A stretch of 64,000 bases of DNA from Kaistia dalseonensis (GTDB taxonomy: Bacteria > Pseudomonadota > Alphaproteobacteria > Rhizobiales > Kaistiaceae), in NCBI RefSeq assembly GCF_030814715.1, contig NZ_JAUSVO010000007.1, positions 62,001 through 126,000 on the forward strand. The letters run 5' to 3'. How positions within the stretch are numbered: the stretch's first letter is position 1; each line of letters starts with the position of its first letter. The position numbers and the translations under genes are program-made. Shown here piece after piece: positions 8,712 to 18,460 of this stretch. The notes under the pieces are model-generated. The model searched no databases. It was not told the origin of the DNA and was given only the letters and a program-made list of their open reading frames with translations.

Positions 8712-9581
8712 TCAGGCGGCGCGTTCCGCCGTGCCGAACGTCACGCCCTTTTCCTTGAGCCAGCGGCGATAGGCGACCGAGGAGATGTCGGCGCGGGTCG
8801 GGATTTCGGCGCGCGGTTCCAGCGGCAGCAGGCGGGGGCGCTGGTTTTCCAGGATGATGCGGTCCTGCAGGAAGATGAGCTGCTGGAAATGCACCATGCT
8901 GGTCAGCGTGCTTTCATCGTCGATGATGAACATTACCGGATGGGCGCGGCAGCGGTCATGGTCGAGCGGCTGGACGAACAGGCAGATCACGTCCCAGCGA
9001 TTAGCGGCGGCCGGACAGGTCTTGTAGAGCAGCGTCTGGAAGGGCGCCATCACGCGGTACATGTACTGCGTCATGATCCCGCCCTCGGCGGAGAGCGCCG
9101 CCTGCGGCTGGAAGAATTCGCAATTCGTCGCCCAGACCTCGTCGACATCGCGCCGGATCTCGGTCGTGTAGTGATGCACCTCGGTGTTCGGCTCGGCGCC
9201 GAGAATATCCGTGTGGACGAAAGGGAAATGCGCCATGTCGAGGAAGTTCTCGATAATGCGCAGCCCCGATGCGTTCACCGCGACGGCGCCGCAGACGACA
9301 TGGCGGCGGTCGGGCTCGTCGGCCTCGGGCAGTTCGAACAGGCCGCGCTCGGGCTTGCCCAGCGTCGTCCAGATATAGCCCCAGCGCACAATGGTCGGCA
9401 GCGGCTCTCCGAGCGCGCCATCGTCGCGCTTTTCGCGGACGATGACGGTGCCGTCGGCGTCGCGGGCCACGATCAGGTCGCGGCCGAGCAGCCGGTTCGG
9501 ACGCGGTTCGGCCGGAATATCGGCCTCGGCGTCGATCACATACCACTGGTCGAGGGACGCCTTTTCAGCGGGACGGGCCAT
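8712..9581 (-). CDS. Rieske-less oxygenase alpha-subunit homologue (catalytic domain only)
   Basis: A protein of 289 residues related to ring-hydroxylating or N-demethylating Rieske oxygenases. The C-terminal catalytic domain keeps the mononuclear-iron motif: Asp115-x2-His118-x4-His123 in 'ENFLDMAHFPFVH', plus a late 'LQDRIILENQ' that fits the carboxylate ligand. The N-terminal part keeps the flanking strands ('LLGRDLIVARDADGTVIV' ... 'RWGYIWTTLGKP'), but the CxH...CxxH cluster loops between them are replaced by about 14 residues with no Cys or His. Only Cys97 occurs in the first 110 residues, so it cannot bind a Rieske cluster. The ATG at 9581 was chosen for its GGAGAG site. A separate electron donor is needed; the Rieske protein at 17066 is the obvious candidate (inference). 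Confidence 0.75.
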   Translation of the reverse strand: MARPAEKASLDQWYVIDAEADIPAEPRPNRLLGRDLIVARDADGTVIVREKRDDGALGEPLPTIVRWGYIWTTLGKPERGLFELPEADEPDRRHVVCGAVAVNASGLRIIENFLDMAHFPFVHTDILGAEPNTEVHHYTTEIRRDVDEVWATNCEFFQPQAALSAEGGIMTQYMYRVMAPFQTLLYKTCPAAANRWDVICLFVQPLDHDRCRAHPVMFIIDDESTLTSMVHFQQLIFLQDRIILENQRPRLLPLEPRAEIPTRADISSVAYRRWLKEKGVTFGTAERAA

Positions 9582-9615
9582 GGGGTCTCTCCTCATATTT
9601 GCTTGGCTCAGGCTC

Positions 9616-10551
9616 TTAGCGCTCATCGCGGAAATAGGGAATGCCGAGTCCGGCCGGGGCGACGAAGCCGAGGCGCAGCCGCTTCCAGACGAAGACCGGC
9701 AGGATCATGGCCGCGATCGTGCCGAGATAGGGCAGCATGGACAGGAAGGGCGGCGCGATCGGCCAGTTGCGCGCCTGGCCGACGAAGCCGAGCGCGGTGA
9801 TGACGCCGAAGAGCAGGGCGCCGAACACGGCGCCGAACGGGCGATAGCCGGCGAATATGACGAGTGCGACCGCGATCCAGCCGCGCCCCGCCACCACGCC
9901 GTCCGACCAGGACGGCACGAAGGCGAGCGTCAGATAGGCGCCGGCGCCGGCGCCGAGTGCGGCGCCGATCGTGACATAGACGAAGCGGATCAGCGTCACC
10001 GGAATGCCGGCGGAATCGGCGGCGGCCGGGTTCTCGCCGACCGCGCGCACATTCATGCCGTGGCGCGTACGGAAGAGCACGAAGGCCATGATCGCCGGGA
10101 TGATCAGATAGATCAGGTAGACGAGGATGTTTTGTGAGAAGAGCGCCCGGCCGAGAATAGGCAGGTCAGAGAGATAGGGCACGATCACCTTGTCGAACTG
10201 CGCCTTGGCGGGCATGCCCGAATAGGGCTTGCCGACCGTCACCGCGAGGCCGGAGCCGAGCATGGTGAGCGCGAGGCCGCAAAGCACCTGGTTGGCGCGG
10301 AAGGTGACGGTGGCGAGCGCGAAGAGCGCGCCGAAGACGAGCCCGACCACGAGCGCGGCCGCGAAACCGAAGAATGGGTTCGGCACGATCGTCACCGCGA
10401 TGATCGCGGAGACGCCGCCGAGCGCCATCAGCCCCTCGACGCCGAGATTGAAAACGCCCACGCGCTCGGCCAGCACTTCTCCGAGCGCTGCCAGCGCCAG
10501 CACGCCGCCCGCGAGAACCGCGGTGGTCAGGATGCCGGTGATGATATCCAT
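9616..10551 (-). CDS. Nucleoside ABC transporter permease (second)
   Basis: A 311-residue inner-membrane permease of the BPD_transp_2 family, with about eight to nine hydrophobic helices. It includes the typical 'GEVLAERVGVFNLGVEGLMALGG' near the N-terminus and 'GAGAYLTLAFVPSWSDGVVAGRGWIAVALVIFAGYRP' in the second half, split here across both halves of the family pattern. This layout is characteristic of the smaller permease of BMP-type nucleoside importers (NupQ/YufQ-like). The ATG at 10551 was preferred over an upstream codon because the family begins at that hydrophobic helix. It lies 10 bases after the first permease gene. Confidence 0.9.
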   Translation of the reverse strand: MDIITGILTTAVLAGGVLALAALGEVLAERVGVFNLGVEGLMALGGVSAIIAVTIVPNPFFGFAAALVVGLVFGALFALATVTFRANQVLCGLALTMLGSGLAVTVGKPYSGMPAKAQFDKVIVPYLSDLPILGRALFSQNILVYLIYLIIPAIMAFVLFRTRHGMNVRAVGENPAAADSAGIPVTLIRFVYVTIGAALGAGAGAYLTLAFVPSWSDGVVAGRGWIAVALVIFAGYRPFGAVFGALLFGVITALGFVGQARNWPIAPPFLSMLPYLGTIAAMILPVFVWKRLRLGFVAPAGLGIPYFRDER

Positions 10552-10561
10552 GACTGGCCTC

Positions 10562-11613
10562 CTAGCTCGTTGCCGCTTGGGTGCGGACGATGCGGTAATG
10601 CGCGAACTGGTCGGCAACCGCCGTGAACAGCATCATCAGGCCCGTCAGCGCCAGCACGGCGCTGGTCGTCAGCCCCTGCGTCTGCAGGATGATGCCGGCA
10701 TTGAGGATCAGCGCCATCAGGAAGGCGCCGGCGATGACGCCGATGGGCGAGCCACGCGCCAGCACGGCGACCATGACGCCGAGATAGCCGTAATTGTTGG
10801 AGATGCCGCCCTGCAGGCGGTGCACGGTGCCGGCGACTTCCAGCATGCCGGCGACGCCCGCGATCGCGCCGGAAAGCAGCATGATCGAGATCATGCGGCG
10901 ACGGACGGGAATGCCGGCATAGTGCGCCGCGTCGGGGTTCGAGCCGGAGAGACGGACCTCATAGCCCCATCTGGTGTAGCGCAGTGCGAGGCCAAACAGG
11001 ATCGGCGCCACGAGCGCGATGACGAAGCCCCAATGCAGCGAGCCGAAGAATTCCGGCATCTTGTAGGGCACGCGGCCGGTCGAGGCGGTGGTGCCGGAGA
11101 CGCGGTCGCGCCAGGGTCCGGTCGCTACATAATAGACGAGAAGCAGCGCGACGAAGTTGAGCAGCAACGTCGTGATGATCTCGTCGACCTTGGCATAGGC
11201 GCGGGCGAGCGTCGGCACCAGGATCCAGAGCGCGCCGCCGGCAGCACCCGCGAAGAAGCAGAGGATCAGCATGAAGGGCTCGGGGCCCTTGATGAACAGG
11301 CCGATCGCCGTCGTCACGAAGGCGCCGAGATAGAACTGCCCGTCGGCGCCGATGTTCCAGAGGCCCATCTTGGCCATGACCGTGACCGCGAGGCCGGTCA
11401 GGAGCAGCGGCGTATAGAGCAGGCCCAGATCCTCGAGGCCGAAGCGCGAGCCGAGGCTCTTCACGATGATCTGCGTGCCCAGATGCAGCGGATCGAAGCC
11501 GGCGATGCCGAGCACGATCGCGCCGATCGCGAGCGCCAGCACGAAGCCGATGATGCGCGCCGTCAGCGCGCGCTGGCTCGATACGATGGGAGTCCTGACG
11601 AAACGGATCGCCA

Positions 11614-11614
<1 letters not shown>
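10562..11614 (-). CDS. Nucleoside ABC transporter permease (first)
   Basis: The larger permease, 350 residues, also of the BPD_transp_2 family (NupP/YufP-like). It has about nine to ten membrane segments and 'GLWNIGADGQFYLGAF' in the conserved coupling region. Its start overlaps the ATPase stop codon (TGATG), so translation is coupled. With the other permease, the double ATPase and the BMP substrate-binding protein it forms one importer, probably for purine nucleosides given the surrounding deaminases. Confidence 0.9.
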
Positions 11615-13185
<1,571 letters not shown>

Positions 13186-13205
13186 GGGCGGGTGTCTCGG
13201 ATCTT

Positions 13206-13347
13206 TGACCTCCCCTGGAGGGGAGGTCGAAATTGCGAAGCGATTTCGGGAGGGGACAGCTTCGGCAAGGCCATAGCGTCCTGCAGCACAGGCTCCCCCT
13301 CCCCAAAACTGCTGCGCAGTTTTGACCCTCCCTCAAGGGGAGGGTTA
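13206..13347. repeat. REPIN-like inverted repeat pair
   Basis: Two palindromic units face each other. The left unit (13206-13261) starts with GACCTCCCCT-GG-AGGGGAGGTC, followed by a GAAATTGC/GCGATTTC hairpin and GGGAGGGG. The right unit (about 13291-13347), read on the other strand, has the same order: ACCCTCCCC/GGGAGGGT, then AAAACTGC/GCAGTTTT, then GGGGAGGGGG. About 29 bases of spacer separate them. It lies between the binding-protein gene and the ATPase gene of the transporter operon. Confidence 0.75.
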
Positions 13348-13355
13348 GAAATGCG

Positions 13356-14477
13356 TCAGACCTTCAGGCCCGACACGCCCTCGATCGACCAGTCCCAGTT
13401 GTAGAGCTCGTCCTCGGTCATGCGGTGGCCGGCCGGCACGCGGACGGTGCCTTCCGAATCCTTGATCTCGCCTTCGAACGGGCTCCAGCCCTCCTTCATG
13501 ATCTTGTCGCGGACGGCATCGGCCTTGGCGGCGACATCGGCCGGCACGCGCTCGCCCCAGGCGTCGCGGTCAATGCCCTTGCCCATCGGCAGCAGGATCT
13601 CCTCGCCGCCCGTCCACTCGCCGGCCAGGCGCTTCTTGACCTGCTCGACATAGAATTCGCGCCAGTCGAGCACGATCGACGACACATAGGACTTCGGGCC
13701 GTAGCGGCGGATATCCGTGTTCCACATCGCCGCCCAGACGCCGCGCTCCTCGGCGACCTGCAGATAGGCTGCCTCGTCCATGATGCCGAAGAGGAAGTCG
13801 GCGCCATTGTCGATCAGCGCGGTGCCGGCCTGCTTGGCGCCCTGCGGATCGAACCAGCTGTTGATCACGACCGCCTGCAGCGTCGCATTCGGGTTGACCG
13901 TGCGCGCGCCCATCAGGAAGGCGTTGGTGCCGGAGAAGACCGAGGGGACCGGGAAGGAGGCGACGTAGCCGAGCTTGCCGGTCTTGGAGAGCAGGCCAGC
14001 GGCGACACCGACGACATAGGTCGGATACCAATGCTGGATGTAATAGCCCGAGAGATTGTCGGCCGGGCGGCGGCCGTCGCATTCGAACCAGCCGACATCG
14101 GGGGTGCGGTCGGAGACCTCGTACAGCAAATCGCCGTAGTTCGAGGTCGAGAAGATCATGTTGGCGCCGTCGGACACCATCTGGCGATAGATGCGCGTCA
14201 CGTCGGCGGAGAACGGAATGTTCTCGACTTCGAGATATTTGGCCTTCGGGAAGGCTTCCTTGACCGCGAGCAGGCCCTGATGGTGGCTATAGGTCCAGCC
14301 TTCGTCCGAGATCGGGCCGACATGGCCGAAGCCGATCACGGCGTCTTCTTCCTTGACGGCAGCAAGCGGGGCCGCGGCGCGGGCCGAGCCGATCATGCGC
14401 GGCATCATCGAGGCGGCGGCCGTCATGCCGGCCAGGCCCATGAAGCGGCGCCGGTCCATATTCTTGAAGTCGATCAT
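13356..14477 (-). CDS. BMP family nucleoside-binding ABC transporter substrate-binding protein
   Basis: A periplasmic binding protein of 373 residues of the basic membrane protein (BMP/PnrA) family, which binds purine nucleosides in characterised members. The N-terminus has an RRRFMG motif followed by a hydrophobic Ala/Met-rich stretch and 'GSARAAAPLA', suggesting Tat-type export with cleavage near residue 35. The mature part shows 'DAVIGFGHVGPISDEGWTYSHHQG' split over the ligand-binding cleft region, and 'GYVASFPVPSV'. The ATG has a GAGGAA site. It is the first gene of the transporter operon, 26 bases after adenosine deaminase. Confidence 0.92.
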   Translation of the reverse strand: MIDFKNMDRRRFMGLAGMTAAASMMPRMIGSARAAAPLAAVKEEDAVIGFGHVGPISDEGWTYSHHQGLLAVKEAFPKAKYLEVENIPFSADVTRIYRQMVSDGANMIFSTSNYGDLLYEVSDRTPDVGWFECDGRRPADNLSGYYIQHWYPTYVVGVAAGLLSKTGKLGYVASFPVPSVFSGTNAFLMGARTVNPNATLQAVVINSWFDPQGAKQAGTALIDNGADFLFGIMDEAAYLQVAEERGVWAAMWNTDIRRYGPKSYVSSIVLDWREFYVEQVKKRLAGEWTGGEEILLPMGKGIDRDAWGERVPADVAAKADAVRDKIMKEGWSPFEGEIKDSEGTVRVPAGHRMTEDELYNWDWSIEGVSGLKV

Positions 14478-14503
14478 TCTTGTTCCTCTGTCGTTGTTTC
14501 TGG

Positions 14504-15550
14504 TCAGTGCGCGGATGGGGCCGGCTCAAGCTCGGCGATCATCCCGTCGATCTCCGTGGTCCAGCTCCGTTTCCAGTCGCGCTTCACGCCGTCGTCGAGC
14601 CATGAGGCATCGATGGAATTGAGCGCGCAGGTCTTCAATTGGTCTGCATCGAGCTTCATCCGCGTCGCGCAGAGCACGAATTCATTGGCGAGGTCGGTCA
14701 GGAACATCGGCGGATCGTCGGAATTGATCGTGACGTTCAGCCCGGCATCGATCATCTGCCGGATCGCGTGATCGGGCGCCGAAAGGTCGCGCCAGATGGT
14801 CGTGCCCGTCGTCGTGCTCGGGCAGCAGGTGAAGAACGTGCCCTGTTCCCGGCAGGCCGCGACGAGCTCGGGATCGTCAACGATGTGATAGCCGTGATCG
14901 ATGCGCTCTACTCCGAGGATGGCGAGGGAATCACGCACATTCTCGGCCGGGCCACCTTCACCGGCGTGAGCGGTGCGGTGCAGCCCCGCCTCCGCGGCGC
15001 GCTCGAAGAGCACCTGGAACGGCGCGGGCGGAAATGGCGCCTCATTATAGTCGAGGCCGATGCCTATGATTTCATCAGTTCGGTGCTCCAGTACCATGTC
15101 GAGGAAATCGAGGCCGCGCTTCAAGCCCAGTTCGCGGCTATGGGCCGGGATGAGGCGCGAAGACAGGTCCTTATCTGCCTCAATATCGTGCATCGCGGCC
15201 AGGATGCCGGAGAGCATGGTCGGGTAGGTGACGCCATGAGCCTGGTGCGCATGGGCGGAAAAGAAGAACTCGACGTGGCGCGCGCCGCTTTCCGCGCAGC
15301 TTTCCAGCATTTCATAGGTGATGCGGTGGAAGTCGTCGGCCGTGACGATCGACCGGCTGACCAGGTCGTAGATCTTCAGGAAATCCGGAAGATTGTCATA
15401 GTTGTAGAGTTCGGTGACGTCGTCGAAGGCCGGCAGCGCGACGCCGTTGCGGCGTGCGAGGTCGACGAATGTGCCGGGGCGAACCGCGCCTTCGAGATGA
15501 AGATGCAGCTCGATCTTGGGTATTTTTCGCGCGAAGGTCTCGATATCCAC
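14504..15550 (-). CDS. add: Adenosine deaminase
   Basis: A metal-dependent hydrolase of 348 residues converting adenosine (or deoxyadenosine) to inosine. Motifs are 'KIELHLHLEGAVRPGT' at the N-terminus (zinc His pair), 'HAGEGGPAENV' (zinc His and catalytic Glu area), 'DHGYHI' and 'INSDDPPMF' (zinc/catalytic Asp pair). The GTG at 15550 was chosen because GAGGAG sits 8 bases upstream and the protein then begins with the family motif; an upstream ATG would add about 25 unlikely residues. It is upstream of the BMP transporter genes and divergent from the AraC regulator. Confidence 0.93.
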   Translation of the reverse strand: MDIETFARKIPKIELHLHLEGAVRPGTFVDLARRNGVALPAFDDVTELYNYDNLPDFLKIYDLVSRSIVTADDFHRITYEMLESCAESGARHVEFFFSAHAHQAHGVTYPTMLSGILAAMHDIEADKDLSSRLIPAHSRELGLKRGLDFLDMVLEHRTDEIIGIGLDYNEAPFPPAPFQVLFERAAEAGLHRTAHAGEGGPAENVRDSLAILGVERIDHGYHIVDDPELVAACREQGTFFTCCPSTTTGTTIWRDLSAPDHAIRQMIDAGLNVTINSDDPPMFLTDLANEFVLCATRMKLDADQLKTCALNSIDASWLDDGVKRDWKRSWTTEIDGMIAELEPAPSAH

Positions 15551-15739
15551 CGTGGGCTCCTCGGACGTTTCGAAGCAATGTTTAGGCCAGCGCAAATCGG
15601 CGTCGGATGCCGGCGGCGCGATCAAGCGGCGGCCGGAGCGGTTTCTGCAAACGGGCAGGCACGCGTTGCGCGCAATCGCCGTTCGTCTTGCGCTCCGTGA
15701 GCGGTTCGCGGCACCAGATCGGCAGCCTGTGCATTGATG

Positions 15740-15756
15740 TCGCCTTGCTCAGGCGA
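15740..15756. promoter_or_regulatory. Inverted repeat in the add/araC divergent region
   Basis: TCGCCT and AGGCGA are separated by five bases. A second small palindrome, TTGCGCGCAA, lies at 15666-15675. The shared 219-base region between adenosine deaminase and the AraC gene is where regulation of both is expected. Neither repeat is proven to be an operator. Confidence 0.3.
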
Positions 15757-15769
15757 TAGACATGCCTGA

Positions 15770-16780
15770 ATGTTAGGCGATGCCGTTCGGCACCCGGTCC
15801 GGAGTCGCGAAGAGATGCTTTCACCCAGCGCCAGAAGACTGCTCGACCATGTCGAGTGGGAGCGCGTCATGTGGCAGACCTGCAGCCCGATGACGGTCCG
15901 CCCGAGCGATGGCGCCGGCTTTCGCGCCAGCCTCAACCATTGGGATCTCGGCCATATCGGGCTGCGCCTCTTTCGCGCGCCGCGCTATGTCGCCGTGCAG
16001 TCGCCGCAGGAAATCCACAAGGCGCAACGCCAGCGCCTGGTGCTGACCATCCCGCTCGAAGGGCGCTGCAGCTTCTCCCAGTTCGGCCGCAGCGTGACGC
16101 TGGAGCCGGGGCAGGCCGCCTTCCACATGACGACGAGCCCGCTCGAATATGTGCAGCAGGAGGAGGGCGCCGTCGTCCTCGTCCAGGTGCCGTCGAGCCG
16201 CGTCGGCCTCTATGTTTCCTGCCTCGAGGATATCTGCGCGATCCGGATCGAGGCCAGCGACCGCATCCTCGCAACCCTGCTCGGCAGCGCCCGCGCCGTG
16301 CCGGAGATCCACATGATCTCGTCGGAGCGGGCCAAGGAGGCCTTTGCCGAGGGCATGGTGGCGAGCGTCGGCGCCCTCGGCGCGCTGCTCTCGGAGATGC
16401 AGGACAATCGCAATTCGGTGGTGAAGCGGCGCCGGCTCAACATGGTCAAGGCGTTCATCGATGCCGAACTCGCCGATAGCGGGCTCAATCCCGATCGCAT
16501 CGCCCACGCCAACAACATCTCCGTCCGCTATCTGCATCACCTCTTTCAGGGCGATGGCCAGAGCGTGACCGACTGGATTCGCGAGCGCCGGCTCGACCAA
16601 AGCCGCAAGAGCCTCGAAAGCGCCGAGCTTCGGGCGCTGACCGTCAACGAGATCGGCATGCGCTCCGGTTTCAACAGCGACGCGCATTTCCGCCGCGCCT
16701 TCAAGACGCGCTTCGGCATCGCGCCGCGCGAATATCGCCGCCAGCAGCTCGGCTTCCATGTGGATGCCCGCCTGTCATGA
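15770..16780 (+). CDS. AraC-family transcriptional regulator (AraC-binding-like domain)
   Basis: A 336-residue regulator. An N-terminal sensing domain of the AraC-binding-like type spans about 30-215 ('FRASLNHWDLGHIGLRLFRAPRYV', quoted in part, and 'QAAFHMTTSP'). The C-terminal AraC HTH spans about 225-325 with 'HANNISVRYLHHLFQ' and 'GFNSDAHFRRAFKTRFG'. The start could also be the ATG at 15815. Its stop codon overlaps the start of the acylphosphatase-like gene (ATGA). It heads a four-gene coupled operon and is divergent from adenosine deaminase, so it may respond to a purine-related ligand (inference). Confidence 0.9.
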   Translation: MLGDAVRHPVRSREEMLSPSARRLLDHVEWERVMWQTCSPMTVRPSDGAGFRASLNHWDLGHIGLRLFRAPRYVAVQSPQEIHKAQRQRLVLTIPLEGRCSFSQFGRSVTLEPGQAAFHMTTSPLEYVQQEEGAVVLVQVPSSRVGLYVSCLEDICAIRIEASDRILATLLGSARAVPEIHMISSERAKEAFAEGMVASVGALGALLSEMQDNRNSVVKRRRLNMVKAFIDAELADSGLNPDRIAHANNISVRYLHHLFQGDGQSVTDWIRERRLDQSRKSLESAELRALTVNEIGMRSGFNSDAHFRRAFKTRFGIAPREYRRQQLGFHVDARLS

Positions 16781-17019
16781 GAGACACCACGACGATGGTC
16801 TTTCTCGGCCGTTTCGTGCCGGAGAGCTTTGCGGAATTCATGCGCCATCGCGCGGCGCGGCTGTCGCTCGAAGCCAGTTTCGGCACGATCGGGCCCGAGC
16901 GGATCGAGGTCGAAGTCGGCGGCGACGAGGACCTGATCGACATGTTCGAGATGGCCTGCAGCCTGGGGCCGATCGATTGCCTCGTGCTCGACATCTATCG
17001 GGAGGCACAGCTCAGGTGA
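16777..17019 (+). CDS. Acylphosphatase-like small protein lacking the catalytic arginine
   Basis: An 80-residue protein. Its pattern fits the acylphosphatase fold: an N-terminal strand 'MVFLGRFVPESFAEFM', then 'ERIEVEVGGDEDLIDMFEMAC', then 'GPIDCLVLDI'. Real acylphosphatases have a GxVQGVxFR loop with a catalytic Arg and later an Asn; here the loop reads 'GRFVPESFAEF' and neither residue is in place. It is probably not an acylphosphatase and may serve as a binding or structural subunit. It overlaps the AraC stop by four bases and precedes the Rieske gene by 46 bases. The family assignment rests on pattern reading only. Confidence 0.55.
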   Translation: MRDTTTMVFLGRFVPESFAEFMRHRAARLSLEASFGTIGPERIEVEVGGDEDLIDMFEMACSLGPIDCLVLDIYREAQLR

Positions 17020-17065
17020 TCCCGACCCATTCGACACCACACGCAAGCAAAGAGGAGGCGCGGCC

Positions 17066-17761
17066 ATGAGTTTTTCGGCCGGCTGGTATGCTGTCGCCAT
17101 CGCCGGAGGCCTGGAACCGGGCACCTCGGCCGGGACGCGGCTTTTCGACAAGGAACTGGTGATCTGGCGCGACAAGGACGGCGCCAGCCACGCCTGGGAG
17201 GATCGCTGCCCGCATCGCGGCATGCGGCTTTCCTTCGGCTTCGTGCGCGGCAATCACATCGCCTGCCTCTATCATGGCTGGCAGTTCGACGAGGCCGGGC
17301 AGTGCCGCTACATCCCTGCCCACCCCAAGCTCGACGTGCCCGATACGATCAAGGTCGCGCGCTATCCCTCGGTCGAGGCGAAAGGGCTGATCTGGGTCTA
17401 TTCGGAGATGGTCGCCGAGGCGCCCGTGCCAGCGCCCGAGGATGGTGCCGCGACGCCCGTGCGCAGCCTCTATCTCGAACGCGATCCGGCGACTGTCGGC
17501 TTCATCATCGAGAATGGCGGCGCCGGACCGTTCGAGATTCTGTCGGACAGCCTGTTCGCCACCAATGTCGAGGGCGCCGAATTGCTGGTCGCGCTGCAGC
17601 CCTTCACCGATGACCGGACGGCGCTGCATATCGTGATCACGAGCGGCGACATCGCACCGGCCAAGATCGCGGTCTGGGCCGAGGAATTGCGCGCGGTGCT
17701 GGAGACGGTCCGCCCGATCTCGTCCGGCGATGCGCTGCTGGCGGAGAGGTTCGCGTCATGA
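17066..17761 (+). CDS. Rieske [2Fe-2S] protein with non-catalytic C-terminal domain
   Basis: A 231-residue protein. The Rieske domain occupies about 1-115 with ligands Cys48, His50, Cys67 and His70 ('CPHRG' and 'CLYHGW'), the form found in ring-hydroxylating oxygenases rather than in bc1 complexes. The usual 'GLIWVY' strand follows. The C-terminal 115 residues have no D-x2-H-x4-H mononuclear-iron motif and are much shorter than an oxygenase catalytic domain. It can therefore carry electrons but not activate oxygen. An AGGAGG site lies 7-12 bases upstream, and the stop overlaps the GST start (ATGA). It may be the electron-transfer half of a split oxygenase with the product of 8712-9581. Confidence 0.85.
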   Translation: MSFSAGWYAVAIAGGLEPGTSAGTRLFDKELVIWRDKDGASHAWEDRCPHRGMRLSFGFVRGNHIACLYHGWQFDEAGQCRYIPAHPKLDVPDTIKVARYPSVEAKGLIWVYSEMVAEAPVPAPEDGAATPVRSLYLERDPATVGFIIENGGAGPFEILSDSLFATNVEGAELLVALQPFTDDRTALHIVITSGDIAPAKIAVWAEELRAVLETVRPISSGDALLAERFAS

Positions 17762-18387
17762 GTATCGTCCTGCACGATTACGAGCTCGATTCGGAGAGCT
17801 ACAAGGTTCGCCTGCTGCTGTCCGTGCTGTCGATCGCCTATCAGAAGGTAGCGGTGAATGTTCATCCCGGCCAGGAGCAGCGCTCGCCCAGCTATCTGAA
17901 GCTGAACCCGCTCGGCACGCTGCCGATCCTGGTCGATGGCGAGACGGTGCTCTATGAGGCCGAGGCGATCATCGCCTATCTCGCCAAAGCCTATGATCCC
18001 GCCAAAAGCTGGCTGCCGGATGATCCCGCGGCCTTCGGCAAGGTGATGATCTGGCTCGCCTTTGCGAGCCGCGATCTTGCCGCCGCCAATCTCGCGCGGC
18101 TGCACCACATGCTGGAAGTCCCGGCCGATGCGGTCGAGGTCGGCCGTGCGTCGCGCGCCGCCTTCCGCGTGATGGATGATCACATGACGAAGCGGGAACT
18201 CGGCGGCGCGTCCTGGTTCGTCGGCGATCATCCGACGCTGGCCGAGATCGCGCTCTTCCCCGCCATCGCGCTTTCGCGTGATTTCGGCATCGACCATGAC
18301 GAATATCCGGCGCTTCGCCGCTGGATGCGGCGCGTGCGGACGATCCCGGGGTTCATCACCATGCCGGGCATTCCGGACTATCATTGA
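17758..18387 (+). CDS. Glutathione S-transferase family protein
   Basis: A 209-residue cytosolic protein with the two GST domains. The N-terminal thioredoxin-like half (about 1-82) has 'KLNPLGTLPILVDG' with the cis-proline and 'YEAEAIIAYLA' in place of the ESxAI glutathione-binding motif. The C-terminal helical half follows, with 'HPTLAEIALFPAI' as the N-capping/hydrophobic staple region. Translation is coupled to the Rieske gene by a four-base overlap, so it probably acts in the same process, for example on an oxidised or electrophilic product. Its activity is not established. Confidence 0.88.
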   Translation: MSIVLHDYELDSESYKVRLLLSVLSIAYQKVAVNVHPGQEQRSPSYLKLNPLGTLPILVDGETVLYEAEAIIAYLAKAYDPAKSWLPDDPAAFGKVMIWLAFASRDLAAANLARLHHMLEVPADAVEVGRASRAAFRVMDDHMTKRELGGASWFVGDHPTLAEIALFPAIALSRDFGIDHDEYPALRRWMRRVRTIPGFITMPGIPDYH

Positions 18388-18460
18388 GGATCGTCAATCA
18401 TGGGGGTCGGCAACGCCGTATCGGCAGCGTCTGGTGTTTCCGGCAGACCTACTCGCGCGT

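Noticed and set aside
8712-9581. Pseudogene interpretation of the Rieske-less oxygenase
   Set aside because: The frame is intact, the iron ligands are kept and the missing part is a clean loop deletion; decay would also have touched the catalytic half.
8088-9800. Long open frame of 570 codons on the plus strand
   Set aside because: It runs antisense to the amidohydrolase and the Rieske-less oxygenase, whose products show clear family motifs; its own translation is low in complexity and has no recognisable domain. It is a GC-rich shadow frame.
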